Shown here: positions 30,026 to 39,682 of the stretch, piece after piece | How the letters are laid out: every line of letters begins with the position of its first letter | Numbering within the stretch: the stretch's first letter is position 1 | NCBI RefSeq assembly: GCF_007845675.1 | Contig: NZ_VOBR01000012.1 | Coordinates: forward strand, 62,001 to 126,000 | DNA: 64,000 bases | Direction: 5' to 3' | Source: Lentzea tibetensis | Lineage (GTDB): Bacteria; Actinomycetota; Actinomycetes; Mycobacteriales; Pseudonocardiaceae | Program-made: the position numbers and the translations under genes | Notes under the pieces: model-generated | The model's input: the letters and a program-made list of their open reading frames with translations, nothing else | What the model was told of the DNA's origin: nothing | Database searches by the model: none

Positions 30026-32707
30026 GTGCTGATGGGGCGCGAGTCCGAGCGTCGACAGATCGAGCGGCTCGTCGCGAGTGCGCGGATCGGGCACGGTGGC
30101 GTCCTGGTCATCACCGGGGAGCCCGGAGTCGGCAAGACCGCGCTGCTGCACGACGCGGCCGAGTGCGCCACGGGCATGAAGGTGCTGCGCGCGGCCGGGA
30201 GCGAGCCCGAGCGGGAGCTGCCGTTCGGCGCGTTGCACCAGGTGCTGCGGCCCGCGCTGGACCGAATCGACGAGATACCGGCGCCGCAGGCGCAGGCGTT
30301 GTCGGCCGCGCTCGCGCTGCGTCCCGGAGCGGCGGGCGACCGGTTCGCCGTCGGCGCCGCCACGCTGAGCCTGCTGTGCCGGTTCGCCGAGGACCAGCCG
30401 GTCGCGATCCTGCTCGACGACCTGCACCTGTTCGACCGGCCGTCCGCGGACGCGCTGGCGTTCGCGGCCAGGAGGCTGGTCGCCGACCCGATCGTCCTGC
30501 TCGCCACCTCGCGTTCCGCGGACCTCCAGCTGCCCGCGCTGCCGTTGTCCGGCATCGACCTGGCCGCAGCGGGAGAGCTGGTCTCACGCCGTGCGTCCGC
30601 CCCCATGTCGGCCGAGCTGGTCGCGCGGCTGCACCGGGCGACCGCGGGGAACCCGCTCGCGCTGATCGAACTGGCGGGCGCGGACCACCTGAACCTCTCC
30701 CCCGAGGCACCGCTGCCGGTGTCGGCCGCACTGGCGAACGAGTTCGCCGCCCGCGCTCGGTCGCTCGGTGCGGCCGGACGCGCGGCGCTCACCGTCGCCT
30801 CGGTGGCGGGCACCGACCTGCGGGTGGTCGCCAGGGCGTGCGAACTGCTCGGTGTCGGCGTCGACGCGCTGGCCGAGGCGGAGGGCGCCGAGCTGGTCCG
30901 GATCGCCGACGGGCACGTCGAGTTCCGCCATCCGCTGATCCGCGCGGCCGTGTACGGCGACGCGGCGCCGGAGCACCGCCGGTCGATCCACCGGGCCGTG
31001 GCCGAAGCGGTCGGGCCGCACGAGGCGGACCGGCACGCCTGGCACCTGGCGGAGGCGGCACTGGGACCCGACGCCCGCGCCGCCGAGCTCCTCGTCCGAG
31101 CGGCGATGCGGGCACACGAACGCAGTGCGCACGACATCGCCGCGGCCGCTTTCGAACGGGCCGCGCGACTGAGCCCGGACGTCGAACGGCACGCCCTGCT
31201 GTGCGTGGCGGCCGCGGAGTCGGCGTGGTTCGCCGGTGCCGCTCCGCGCGCCACCGCGTTGCTCGACGAGGCGGGCGACCTGGCCGAACCGAAGGCCCGG
31301 CTGCGGGCGCTCGAACTGCGCGGCGCGATCGCGGCGCGCACCGGGTCGCTGACCGAGTCGCGCGACCTGTGCCGGACAGCCGCCCGGCAGTCCGCGAGCG
31401 CCGACGAAGGCGTGGTGCTCCTCGCCGACGCGGTGAACGCCTGCTTCTACCTCGGTGACGTCACGACCGGTGTCGAACTGGCCCACGAGATAGAACAGCT
31501 GCTGGAGCAGGTGACCACGCCGAGGGCACGGGGACTCGGCCAGCTGGCCGCGGGCACGGCGCGGGTGCTCGCCAACCGCGGCGGCGCCGACCAGATCCGG
31601 GCGGGGACCGAGCTGCTCGCCGTCTCCGGCCTGCTGCGCGACGACCGGCGCAGGTTGCCGTGGCTGATGGTCGGACCGTTGTTCCTGCGCGACGCGGACT
31701 CCGGGGCGGAGCTTCGGCGCATCGTCGGAGAAGCCCGCGCGGAGGCGGCGGTGGGGACCCTGCCGACCCTGCTGTTCCACGTCGCACGGGACGAGGCCAC
31801 CACGAACCAGTGGGTCCGTGCCGAGGCGACCTACGACGAGGCCATCCAGCTGGCCAGGGAGACCGGCCAGAACACCGACCTGGCGCTGTGCCTCGCCGGG
31901 CTGGCGTGGCTGCAGGCGCGCCTCGGCAACGAGGCGCAGTGCCGCGCGCTCGTCGCGGAGGCGCTGCCGATCTGCCGCGCTCGCGACATCCACATCTGCC
32001 GGGTCTGGTCGCTGTTCGCGTTGGGAGAGCTCGAACTGGGGCTCGGCGACCCGCACAAAGCACTGGCACACCTCGAAGAACTCGCCGCCGTGCTCGACGA
32101 GCTCGAGCTGACCGACCCGGACCTGTCGCCCGCGCCCGAGATCACCGACGCGCTGGCGAGACTCGGCAGACGCGACGAGGCGTGGGAAGTCACGCGCCGC
32201 TACAGCTCCGCGGCGGCGGCGAAAGGCCAGCCGTGGGCGATGGGCCGCGCCGAGCGCACGCTCGGCGTGCTCAGCGAGGACTTCGACCCGCACTTCGAGG
32301 CATCACTCCGGTTCCACGAAAGAACACTCGACGACTTCGAGACCGCGCGCACCCGCCTGGCGTACGGTGCCCGGCTGCGGCGAGCCCGGCGGCGGGTCGA
32401 CGCCCGGCCGCAGCTGCACGCCGCACTCGAGACGTTCGAGAACCTGGGTGCGGTCGGGTGGGCCGATCTCACCGCGATCGAGCTGGCGGCGACCGGCGAG
32501 GCGATCCAGCGGCGCGCCCCGAGCGACGTGCAGGCACTCACCCCGCAGGAGCTGCAGGTGTCGCTCCTGCTCGCGGAGGGCAAGACCACCCGCGAGGTCG
32601 CCGCCGCGCTCTTCCTGAGCCCGAAGACGATCGAGTACCACCTGCGCAAGGTGTACACGAAGCTCGGCATCAGATCACGCGCCGAACTGGCCACCCGACT
32701 GCCGTGA
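30026..32707 (+). CDS. LuxR-family large ATP-binding (LAL) regulator
   Basis: An 893-residue protein; start GTG 30026 or ATG 30032. Walker A GEPGVGKTAL near 31-40, Walker B VAILLDDLHLF near 128, a long TPR-like helical middle, and a C-terminal LuxR helix-turn-helix (LTPQELQVSLLLAEGKTTREVAAALFLSPKTIEYHLRKVY region near 835-875). A TAGACT hexamer (30013-30018) lies 7 bases before the GTG and no ribosome site is seen, so the message may be leaderless. CACCTAG is repeated at 29991 and 30009. It probably activates the flanking terpenoid-type genes. Confidence 0.87.
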   Translation: MLMGRESERRQIERLVASARIGHGGVLVITGEPGVGKTALLHDAAECATGMKVLRAAGSEPERELPFGALHQVLRPALDRIDEIPAPQAQALSAALALRPGAAGDRFAVGAATLSLLCRFAEDQPVAILLDDLHLFDRPSADALAFAARRLVADPIVLLATSRSADLQLPALPLSGIDLAAAGELVSRRASAPMSAELVARLHRATAGNPLALIELAGADHLNLSPEAPLPVSAALANEFAARARSLGAAGRAALTVASVAGTDLRVVARACELLGVGVDALAEAEGAELVRIADGHVEFRHPLIRAAVYGDAAPEHRRSIHRAVAEAVGPHEADRHAWHLAEAALGPDARAAELLVRAAMRAHERSAHDIAAAAFERAARLSPDVERHALLCVAAAESAWFAGAAPRATALLDEAGDLAEPKARLRALELRGAIAARTGSLTESRDLCRTAARQSASADEGVVLLADAVNACFYLGDVTTGVELAHEIEQLLEQVTTPRARGLGQLAAGTARVLANRGGADQIRAGTELLAVSGLLRDDRRRLPWLMVGPLFLRDADSGAELRRIVGEARAEAAVGTLPTLLFHVARDEATTNQWVRAEATYDEAIQLARETGQNTDLALCLAGLAWLQARLGNEAQCRALVAEALPICRARDIHICRVWSLFALGELELGLGDPHKALAHLEELAAVLDELELTDPDLSPAPEITDALARLGRRDEAWEVTRRYSSAAAAKGQPWAMGRAERTLGVLSEDFDPHFEASLRFHERTLDDFETARTRLAYGARLRRARRRVDARPQLHAALETFENLGAVGWADLTAIELAATGEAIQRRAPSDVQALTPQELQVSLLLAEGKTTREVAAALFLSPKTIEYHLRKVYTKLGIRSRAELATRLP

Positions 32708-32718
32708 GGAGGAACGCC

Positions 32719-33498
32719 ATGGACACGCATGACGTGTGGGCCGCGGGCGACGCGTACGAGAGGTACGTCGGCCGGTGGAGCCGGGCCGTCGCCGAGGTGT
32801 TCGTGCGCTGGCTGGACGTGCCCGCGGGCCGGGACTGGCTCGACGTCGGCTGCGGCACGGGTGCGCTGACCGCCGCGGTCACCGCACTCGCGGCCCCCGC
32901 GCACACCACCGGCGTGGACCCGTCGGACGGGTTCCTCGACACCGCCCGCGCCACCAACCCCGGCTCGACGTTCCTCACCGGCGACGCCCAGGAACTGCCG
33001 CTGCCGGACGCGCACTTCGACGCCGTGATCAGCGGGCTGACGCTCAACTTCGTGCCCGACCCCGCCCGCGCGGTCGCCGAGTTCGCCAGGGTCACCAGGC
33101 CGGGCGGGATCGCCGCCGCCTACGTCTGGGACTACGCGGAGGGCATGGCGCTGATGCGCTACTTCTGGGACGCCGCGGCCGAGCTCGACCCCGAGGCGGC
33201 GGCGCTGGACGAAGGCGTCCGCTTCCCGTTGTGCCACCCGGAGAAGCTCGCGGAGCTGTGGTCCACTGTGGACGACGTCACCGTGCGCAGCATCGAGGTG
33301 CCGACGGTGTTCACCGGCTTCGACGACTACTGGGCGCCGTTCCTCGGCGGCCAGGGACCGGCACCCGGCTACGCGATGTCGCTGCCCGACGACCACCGCG
33401 GCGCGCTCGCGGACCTGCTGCGCGCCCGGTTGCCCATCGCGCCGGACGGGTCGATCAGGCTCACCGCGAGGGCGTGGGCCGTGCGCGGGTCGGTCTAG
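32719..33498 (+). CDS. SAM-dependent methyltransferase (class I)
   Basis: A 259-residue protein starting at ATG 32719 after GAGGAGGAA. DWLDVGCGTGALT near 37-49 is the SAM-binding loop; GVDPSDGFLD, GDAQELPLPD and LNFVPDPARAVAEFARVTRPGG follow as in UbiE-like enzymes. It may be the second methyltransferase of the terpenoid locus. Its 3' end overlaps the convergent thioesterase gene by four bases. Confidence 0.85.
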   Translation: MDTHDVWAAGDAYERYVGRWSRAVAEVFVRWLDVPAGRDWLDVGCGTGALTAAVTALAAPAHTTGVDPSDGFLDTARATNPGSTFLTGDAQELPLPDAHFDAVISGLTLNFVPDPARAVAEFARVTRPGGIAAAYVWDYAEGMALMRYFWDAAAELDPEAAALDEGVRFPLCHPEKLAELWSTVDDVTVRSIEVPTVFTGFDDYWAPFLGGQGPAPGYAMSLPDDHRGALADLLRARLPIAPDGSIRLTARAWAVRGSV

Positions 33499-33983
33499 GA
33501 CGGTCGGGCAGCGCGGAGCGGGTTGACCTCACCGAGGGCTTCGACCAGGCGGTCGGGCAGCGCGATGGTGCCGGATCCGTCGGCGGCGACCGTGGCGTAG
33601 ACGATGCCGCCCGCACAGGCGATCTCCCCGTCCCGGCGGAACGCGAAGTCGAGGGTGAAGCTCTTCCCACCGAGCCGGGACGTGCTGATCAGGACGACAG
33701 CCCGGTCGTGGTTCCTGACGCCCGCGCTGAAGTCGAGGTCCACGTGCACGACGTGCACGTCGAACCCGAGGCCGCGCCATTCCTTGTACGGCAGGCCGCG
33801 CTCGATGAAGAAGGCGTCGATGGCCTCGTCGAGGTAGCCCAGGTACCACATGTTGAACATGACGCCCTGGCCGTCGATCTCGTAGAAACGAGGGGTGAAC
33901 GAGTAGCTGGGCACCACACCGTCGCTCTGCGCCGTCATGAGCTCATTCAACCCGAAGTTCCACTCGAGACCGCGGAGGGTCAC
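33495..33983 (-). CDS. Hotdog-fold acyl-CoA thioesterase (4-hydroxybenzoyl-CoA type)
   Basis: A 162-residue protein from GTG 33983, chosen for its GTGA overlap with the P450 gene; ATG 33938 would give 147 residues and is a real alternative. FTPRFYEIDGQGVMFNMWYLGYLDEA carries the Asp-Gly-x-Gly/Asn of the 4HBT active-site loop, and SFTLDFAFRRDGEIACAGGIVYA is the later strand pair. It likely hydrolyses an acyl thioester; its role in a terpenoid operon is unclear. Confidence 0.8.
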   Translation of the reverse strand: MTLRGLEWNFGLNELMTAQSDGVVPSYSFTPRFYEIDGQGVMFNMWYLGYLDEAIDAFFIERGLPYKEWRGLGFDVHVVHVDLDFSAGVRNHDRAVVLISTSRLGGKSFTLDFAFRRDGEIACAGGIVYATVAADGSGTIALPDRLVEALGEVNPLRAARPS

Positions 33984-35317
33984 ACCGGACTGGTGACGCG
34001 TGCCCGGTAGCGGACGCGGCACGGCGAGGCGGGCCACTTCGCCCGGAACCCTCGGACGGGTTGCGGCGGGCCGTCCACGAGCTCCATGTCGAAGTGCGTC
34101 AGCAGCCGCGCCAGGACGATCTTCATCTCCAGGTGCGCGAAGTGCAGGCCGATGCAGCGATGCGTCCCGCCGCCGAAACCGATCAGCATCTGCCGGGCCA
34201 GCTTGCCCTCCTCACCCGCGAAGCGCTCCGGCCGGAACGCGTCCGGTTCGGGCCACAGGTCCGCGAGCCGGTGGGACACGGCCGGTGACACGAACATGAC
34301 GGTGCCCGCGGGGATCGTCGTGCCGTCGACTTCCAGCGGTGCCAAGGCTTCCCGCACCAGGAGGTTCGCGACCGGGTGCAGTCGTTCGGTCTCCAGCAGG
34401 CAGAGGTCGAGGTGGCGCAGCGGTTTGACGCTCGCGAAGTCGCAGAACCCGTTTCCCGCCAGCACCTCCGCGCTCTCCGACGTCGCCGAAGCCAGCTCAC
34501 GAGGGTTGCCGAGCAGGTCGAGCAGCGCCCACGACATGTGCCCCGCGGTCGTCTCGTGCCCGCCGACGATCAGCAGCAGGATGAGGTTGATCAGCACGAG
34601 GTCCGGCACCGGCGAGCCGTCGGGGTAGTGCGCTTCGGCGATCGTCTGGAGGAAGTCGGGCGGGTCGAGCGGAGCCTTCCGCCGCTCGGCGATCAGGTCG
34701 CCGAGGATGACGCGCAGCCGGTTCCGCGCCCGCTTGCCGCGGATGAACTTCGGCAGCGGCCAGTCGCCGCGTGGGAACGACGCGATGCCGCCGGAGAACC
34801 TGCGGAACTCGGCGAAGAAGTCCTGGTCGATCGCCGCCGCGAGGTCGCGACCGAGGAAGCAGCGGGCGGCGATCCGCGCGGCGAGCGGGGCGAAGTGGTC
34901 GGTCACGGTGAACTCGCCCGCGTCACCGAGCTGCTCGATCAACGCGACGGCCTCGGCGTCCATCGCGGTCACGTAGCCGTCGAGCTGACGGCCCTGGAAC
35001 CTCGGCAGGATGATCTGGCGCTGCCGCCGGTACTCGTCGAACGGCGCCACGAAGAAGAAGTCGGGCGCGAACATCCGGGCGATGAACGGGTACGCGGGCC
35101 GCACCGACAGCGCGCGGTCCGTCTCCGCGAAGAACAGCCGGCTGCGCTCGGGGCCGAGCAGCGCCACCGCCTTGTGTCCGCCGGGCAGGGCGAACGTGAA
35201 CATGTCGCCGTGCTCCGCGCGGCCGCGCCGGAACAACTCCTCGGGCGAGCGGTGGAACTCGGTGAGGTGACCGATCACCGGCTTCGCCCCGGACACCATC
35301 TTCGGCAGTCGGCTCAC
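33980..35317 (-). CDS. Cytochrome P450
   Basis: A 445-residue P450. The I-helix LLLIVGGHETTAGH near 245-258, the K-helix ExxR in LLETERLHP near 310, FRPERF, and the haem loop FGGGTHRCIG with Cys near 385. Class and length resemble CYP51/CYP120-like proteins rather than short actinobacterial CYP105s, but the CYP51 B' signature is not evident. It overlaps the cyclase fusion gene by ATGA, so oxidation of the cyclised triterpene is the obvious hypothesis. Confidence 0.87.
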   Translation of the reverse strand: MSRLPKMVSGAKPVIGHLTEFHRSPEELFRRGRAEHGDMFTFALPGGHKAVALLGPERSRLFFAETDRALSVRPAYPFIARMFAPDFFFVAPFDEYRRQRQIILPRFQGRQLDGYVTAMDAEAVALIEQLGDAGEFTVTDHFAPLAARIAARCFLGRDLAAAIDQDFFAEFRRFSGGIASFPRGDWPLPKFIRGKRARNRLRVILGDLIAERRKAPLDPPDFLQTIAEAHYPDGSPVPDLVLINLILLLIVGGHETTAGHMSWALLDLLGNPRELASATSESAEVLAGNGFCDFASVKPLRHLDLCLLETERLHPVANLLVREALAPLEVDGTTIPAGTVMFVSPAVSHRLADLWPEPDAFRPERFAGEEGKLARQMLIGFGGGTHRCIGLHFAHLEMKIVLARLLTHFDMELVDGPPQPVRGFRAKWPASPCRVRYRARVTSPV

Positions 35318-38300
35318 GAGGACGCCCCCTCAGAGTCGGCAACAGCAGACAACGCCCACAGCGGGAAAGCCCGCTGGTAGCCGTCGTAGTTCATGGCGGC
35401 GCAGCGCATCATCGCGCCGGACAGGTGGTCGTCCTGCCAGCCTCCGTCGGGCAGCTGCGCCCGCAGCAGGAAGTCCGTCGCCCTGCGCGCGGACGGGGAC
35501 GTGGCGCGGCCCGCGTCGGTGAGTGCGAGCAACGCCCACGAGGTCATGACCGCCTGGCTGGTCGCGGCGTGGACGTAGCGCTGGTTGCGGTTGCCCTCGA
35601 TCGTCTCGCCCCAGCCGCCGTCGGGACGCTGGTGCGCGAGCAGGAACTCACAGGCCCGGTCCACCGCGCCGCGGGCCCCCGGATGGCGGGAACCCTTGAG
35701 GCCCTTGACACCGAACCAGGTGCCGTAGGTGAAGCAGACGCCCCAGAACCCCTCCCAGGAGCCCTCGGCGCGCTGACTGTCCACGATGAACTGTTCGCCG
35801 CGCGAGACCGCGCGCTCGATCGCGGCGCGCGGGCCGTCGGGATGCCGCGCGAGATGACGCCGCAGTGCCGTGACGCAGGAGGCCGTCGGCTCGACGGTCG
35901 AGTAGTCGACCATGAGGTTGTCGAAGACGTCCGAGAAGTTGAGCTTCTCGAGCCACGCCGGTGTCGCGTTGGGCTCGTACGCGGGCCAGCCGCCGTCGGC
36001 GTTCTGGGTGGCCAGCAGGAACTCGACGGCCGCGAGCCTGCGCTCCGGCGTCACGTCGTCCGCGAGGCCCAGCTCGTCCAGCGCGAGCACCGCCTTGAGC
36101 GCCTCCGCGGTGCCGTCGGTGATCGACCACGCCTGTTCGGCGGTGGAGAGCGTCCAGCCGCCGCGGCCGGGCTGCCGGAAGTGACGTTCGGCGTCGGGCA
36201 CGTCGGTGAGGCGCTGGTTTCGTTCCAGGAAACCGGAAGCGGACCGCAGCGCCTCCCGCGCGCCGGGACTGCCCGAGGCCACCAGCGCCTGGACGGCGAA
36301 CGAGGTGTCCCAGGTCTCGGAGGAGTTGAAGCTCTGCACCCTCGTGCCGTCGGCCGAGTCCCACAGGTAGTCGGGGAGCCGTTTCGCGTGCGCCAGCACC
36401 GCGTCGCCACCGGGATCGGCGAAGTGCCACACGAGGGTGTCGAGGAACTTCGGGATCGGACCGTGCCCGACGTAGTTGGAGGTGCGGTTCTCGTGGTCGA
36501 CGTGGTCGAGCGCGGTCGCCATCGCCCGCTCGCGCAGCTTCGGCGACGGCCGCGCCTCGTAGATCGAGAGTGCGGCGAACGCGGCCTTGAGCAGCCACGA
36601 CCGCGGCCGCAACGAGTCCGTGGCGGCGATCGTCCCCCGAGACTTGCGCCAGTCGATGCGGTCGTACGGCACGGCGTAGAGCTCGTCGCGGAGCTCGCGC
36701 AGCACCGGGTCGTCGCTCCGCACCACCGCGCGCCGGGCGTACAACCAGCTCATCGACGTGAACACGACCCGCGGGTAGCACCACAGGCGACCGAGGTGGA
36801 CCGGCAGCCCGCGCGGCAGGAGCCACCCCTCGGGCGGGAACGGGTACAGCCCCTTCCAGTCGAACACACCGAGCACGGCGAGCATGAGCTTCGCCCAGTG
36901 CGGTGCGGCGAGCGCGCCGCCGTGCCGCAGGATGAACGCGCGGGCACCACGCGCGCACGGGTCGTCGGCGGGCACGCCGAGCAGGCGCAGCGCCGTGTAC
37001 CCCAGCGTGGAGGCCAGGACCATGCTGTCGGACTCGATGTCGATGCCCCACCCGCCGTCGGGGTTCTGCCGGACGCGGAAGTGGTGCACCATCCGCGCAC
37101 GCGTGTGCTCGTCGGGCATCGCGCCGACCACGTGGCACGTGATGACGTACTGGGCCAGGAACATCGGCATGCTGCCGTAGTCCTCGTGCCACGAACCGGT
37201 CGGGGACTGGGCGGCCACGAGCCGGGCCGCCGCCGCCTCGATGCCCTCGCCGAGCGACCGGCGCGTGCGTGCAGGCGGCGGTGCGGGCGCGTCGTGCGGC
37301 AGCGGGCCGGGCAACGACCGGCGCAGTGCGGTCAACATCGTGGTGAGCGCGGTCGGACGCGCCGCGGTCACACGGGTCGTCAGCATCGCGGCGGCGACCG
37401 TGCGCCTGCTGATCTTCACGGGCCGGACGCCGAAGACCTCGTCGCCGCGCCAGATCTTGCGCAGGGTCAGCACGGCCATCAGCAACGGCGCGGTGCAGAA
37501 CCGCCGGATGGCGGCGTCCGCGGCGTCGGCCGACGGCAACGCGTCGACGTACGCGACGGCGTCGACGAGCTCCCGGTGGGCGATCGCGATCATGCGGCGC
37601 AGCACGGCACGGGCGCGCGTGGCGTTCTCGGGGTCCCGCAGTCGCTCCGGGCTGTCGACACCGCAGTCGGCGAGCACGGTGCGGGGCAGCCAGCACCGGT
37701 TCGCGTCCAGGTCGGCCCGGACGTCCTTGATGATGTTGGTCAGCTGCAGCACCCGGCCGAACGAGTCCGCACGCGCCGTCAACGCGGGCAGCACCGCCGC
37801 CGCACCACCGGAGCGCCACGCGAACAACCCGGTGAGCATCCGTCCGACGGTGCTCGCGACGACGTCGCAGTAGGCGAGGACCTCGTCCACGTCCTCCAGT
37901 GCGGACTGACGGCGCGACAGCGTGTCCGCCATGCCGATCGCCATGTCCTGCAAGCACTCCTGGACGAGCCCGCGCGCCGCGCGTGGCAGGCGGGTGAAGT
38001 TCTCCAGCACCACGGGCAGCCCGGCGACGAGCCGCACCTCGTCTGCGGGCGTGCCGGAGCCGAGCAGGCCACGGGCGCGCTCCGCGGCGGCGGCGGACCG
38101 CTCCCGCCAGTCCGGCGGCAGCGCCGCCAGCGCCGCTAGCTCGGTGAGCAGCTGCACCCGGTCGGACACCGGGCTCCCGGACTCGTCCTCGACGGTGTCG
38201 ACCACCCGGCACAGCAGGTAGGCCGTGGTCACGATCTCGTCCAACGGGGACGGCAGCAGCGGGACGGTGAGCGCGAACGTCCGCGACGTCAGCGGCAGCA

Positions 38301-38343
38301 TCTCCCGGCAGAACGCCGCGGGATCGGGATGTAGGACGGCCAA
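35314..38343 (-). CDS. Squalene synthase - oxidosqualene/squalene cyclase fusion
   Basis: A 1009-residue protein. TTG 38343 was chosen because GAGGGG lies 7 bases upstream. Residues 1-~330 are a squalene/phytoene synthase: first Asp-rich motif RVVDTVED (near 47-53), YCDVVASTVGRML, and second motif TNIIKDVRADLDANRCWLP. After a Pro-rich linker, residues ~370-1005 are a triterpene cyclase: QW repeats (QNPDGGWG, QNADGGW, QRPDGGWG, QLPDGGW), WSITDGTAEALKAVL with Asp743 in the place of the oxidosqualene cyclase DCTAE acid, SSETWDTSFAVQAL, and EGFWGVCFTYGTWFGVKGL. These resemble eukaryote-type lanosterol synthases more than hopene cyclases (no DxDD). It could turn farnesyl diphosphate into a cyclic triterpene in one chain. 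Confidence 0.85.
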   Translation of the reverse strand: MAVLHPDPAAFCREMLPLTSRTFALTVPLLPSPLDEIVTTAYLLCRVVDTVEDESGSPVSDRVQLLTELAALAALPPDWRERSAAAAERARGLLGSGTPADEVRLVAGLPVVLENFTRLPRAARGLVQECLQDMAIGMADTLSRRQSALEDVDEVLAYCDVVASTVGRMLTGLFAWRSGGAAAVLPALTARADSFGRVLQLTNIIKDVRADLDANRCWLPRTVLADCGVDSPERLRDPENATRARAVLRRMIAIAHRELVDAVAYVDALPSADAADAAIRRFCTAPLLMAVLTLRKIWRGDEVFGVRPVKISRRTVAAAMLTTRVTAARPTALTTMLTALRRSLPGPLPHDAPAPPPARTRRSLGEGIEAAAARLVAAQSPTGSWHEDYGSMPMFLAQYVITCHVVGAMPDEHTRARMVHHFRVRQNPDGGWGIDIESDSMVLASTLGYTALRLLGVPADDPCARGARAFILRHGGALAAPHWAKLMLAVLGVFDWKGLYPFPPEGWLLPRGLPVHLGRLWCYPRVVFTSMSWLYARRAVVRSDDPVLRELRDELYAVPYDRIDWRKSRGTIAATDSLRPRSWLLKAAFAALSIYEARPSPKLRERAMATALDHVDHENRTSNYVGHGPIPKFLDTLVWHFADPGGDAVLAHAKRLPDYLWDSADGTRVQSFNSSETWDTSFAVQALVASGSPGAREALRSASGFLERNQRLTDVPDAERHFRQPGRGGWTLSTAEQAWSITDGTAEALKAVLALDELGLADDVTPERRLAAVEFLLATQNADGGWPAYEPNATPAWLEKLNFSDVFDNLMVDYSTVEPTASCVTALRRHLARHPDGPRAAIERAVSRGEQFIVDSQRAEGSWEGFWGVCFTYGTWFGVKGLKGSRHPGARGAVDRACEFLLAHQRPDGGWGETIEGNRNQRYVHAATSQAVMTSWALLALTDAGRATSPSARRATDFLLRAQLPDGGWQDDHLSGAMMRCAAMNYDGYQRAFPLWALSAVADSEGASS

Positions 38344-38505
38344 CAGAGTGCCCCTCGTCGTGTGTGTCCCCCCCGATTCATCCTCACCGGCCGGGCGCTG
38401 GCGGCGACGTTCGTGCCACTTAAGGCCCGTCTCATTTCCGGTATGTGGTCGAAAGGCCATGTCGCAGGCACCCGAGAATCACCACGCCCGACGACAGGAA
38501 CCCAC

Positions 38506-39681
38506 ATGACCACGACGAGACCGCCGTCCTATCCGGGCAGCCGGTCCGGCCGCTGCCCGTACGAGCAGCCCGCGGACTACGCCGCGTGGCGGGAGCGGGA
38601 AGGCCTGCAACGCGCGACGCTGGCCGACGGCCGCGAGGCGTGGGTCGTGACGAGGCACGCGGACGTCCGCGCGGCGCTGGCGGACCCGCGGTGCAGCGCC
38701 GACTCGCGGAACCCGAACCTGCCGGGCAACAACCTGGGCTTCAGGTCGATGGCGAGGATGGACGATCCCGAGCACGCCCGATTGCGCCGCACGCTCACCG
38801 GCCACTTCACGGTCAGGCAGGCGAACCTCGTGCGGCCCCGCATCGAGGAGGTGGTGCACCGGTTCCTCGACGAGATGATCGGCAAGGGCGCCCCAGCGGA
38901 CTTCGTGCGCGAGTTCGCGCTGCCCGTCCCGTCACTGGTGATCTCGATCCTGCTCGGGGTGCCCTACCGCGACCACGACTTCTTCCAGGAGAAGACCGCC
39001 ACCCTGTTCAGCAGCGAGTACCCGGACGTGGACAAGAAGTCGGCCGTCCACGCGCTCGTCGGATACCTGCACGAGTTGTTGGCTGGCAAGGGAACCGACC
39101 CCGCCGACGACATCGCGAGCCAGCAGGCCGCGCACGTGAGCCGGGGTGAGCTCACCGCGGACGAAGCGGCGATGAACTGCCTGCTCGTGCTGATCGCCGG
39201 GCACGAGTCCACCTCCAACATGCTCGCGCTGAGCGTGCTGGCCCTGCTGCAGCACCCCGTCCAGGCAGCCCGCCTCCGCGCCGCGGACGACGCACGCGCA
39301 GCCGTCGAGGAGCTGCTCCGCTACCTGTCCATCACCGAGAACAGCGTCGTCCGAGCGGCCACCGAAGACATCACCATCGGCGGACAGCTCGTCCGGGCGG
39401 GCGAGGGCCTCATCCTGTGCCTGCCCGCGGCCAACCACGACCCTGCGTTCGCCGACCAGCCCGGCACGCTCGACGTCGACCGCAACGCCCGCGGCCACCT
39501 CGCGTTCGGACACGGCGTCCACCAGTGCATCGGCCAGTCACTCGCCCGCGCGGAACTGCAGATCGCACTGCCCGCGGTGCTGCGCAGACTGCCCGATCTG
39601 CGCCTTGCCGTGCCGCCCGAGGAGATCAGGTTCCGGCGCAGCATCAACATCGGCGTCCACGAGCTGCAGGTTGCCTGGTAA
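38506..39681 (+). CDS. Cytochrome P450 (actinobacterial CYP105/107-like)
   Basis: A 391-residue soluble P450 starting at ATG 38506. The I-helix LLVLIAGHESTSNML near 225-240, ExxR in EELLRYL near 268, and the haem loop LAFGHGVHQCIGQSLAR with Cys near 340. It is transcribed away from the cyclase operon and may be a tailoring enzyme for the same product or belong with the ArsR operon that follows. Its stop codon touches the ArsR operator dyads. Confidence 0.88.
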   Translation: MTTTRPPSYPGSRSGRCPYEQPADYAAWREREGLQRATLADGREAWVVTRHADVRAALADPRCSADSRNPNLPGNNLGFRSMARMDDPEHARLRRTLTGHFTVRQANLVRPRIEEVVHRFLDEMIGKGAPADFVREFALPVPSLVISILLGVPYRDHDFFQEKTATLFSSEYPDVDKKSAVHALVGYLHELLAGKGTDPADDIASQQAAHVSRGELTADEAAMNCLLVLIAGHESTSNMLALSVLALLQHPVQAARLRAADDARAAVEELLRYLSITENSVVRAATEDITIGGQLVRAGEGLILCLPAANHDPAFADQPGTLDVDRNARGHLAFGHGVHQCIGQSLARAELQIALPAVLRRLPDLRLAVPPEEIRFRRSINIGVHELQVAW

Positions 39682-39682
39682 C

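Noticed and set aside
33980-35317. Naming the P450 CYP51 (sterol 14-demethylase)
   Set aside because: Length and context fit, but the typical CYP51 B'/I-helix signatures are not clearly present, so only P450 is claimed.
35425-38139. 904-codon open frame antisense to the terpene cyclase fusion
   Set aside because: It mirrors the cyclase gene, is dominated by Arg, Gly, Val and His as expected from the third-position GC of the other strand, and has no domain motif.
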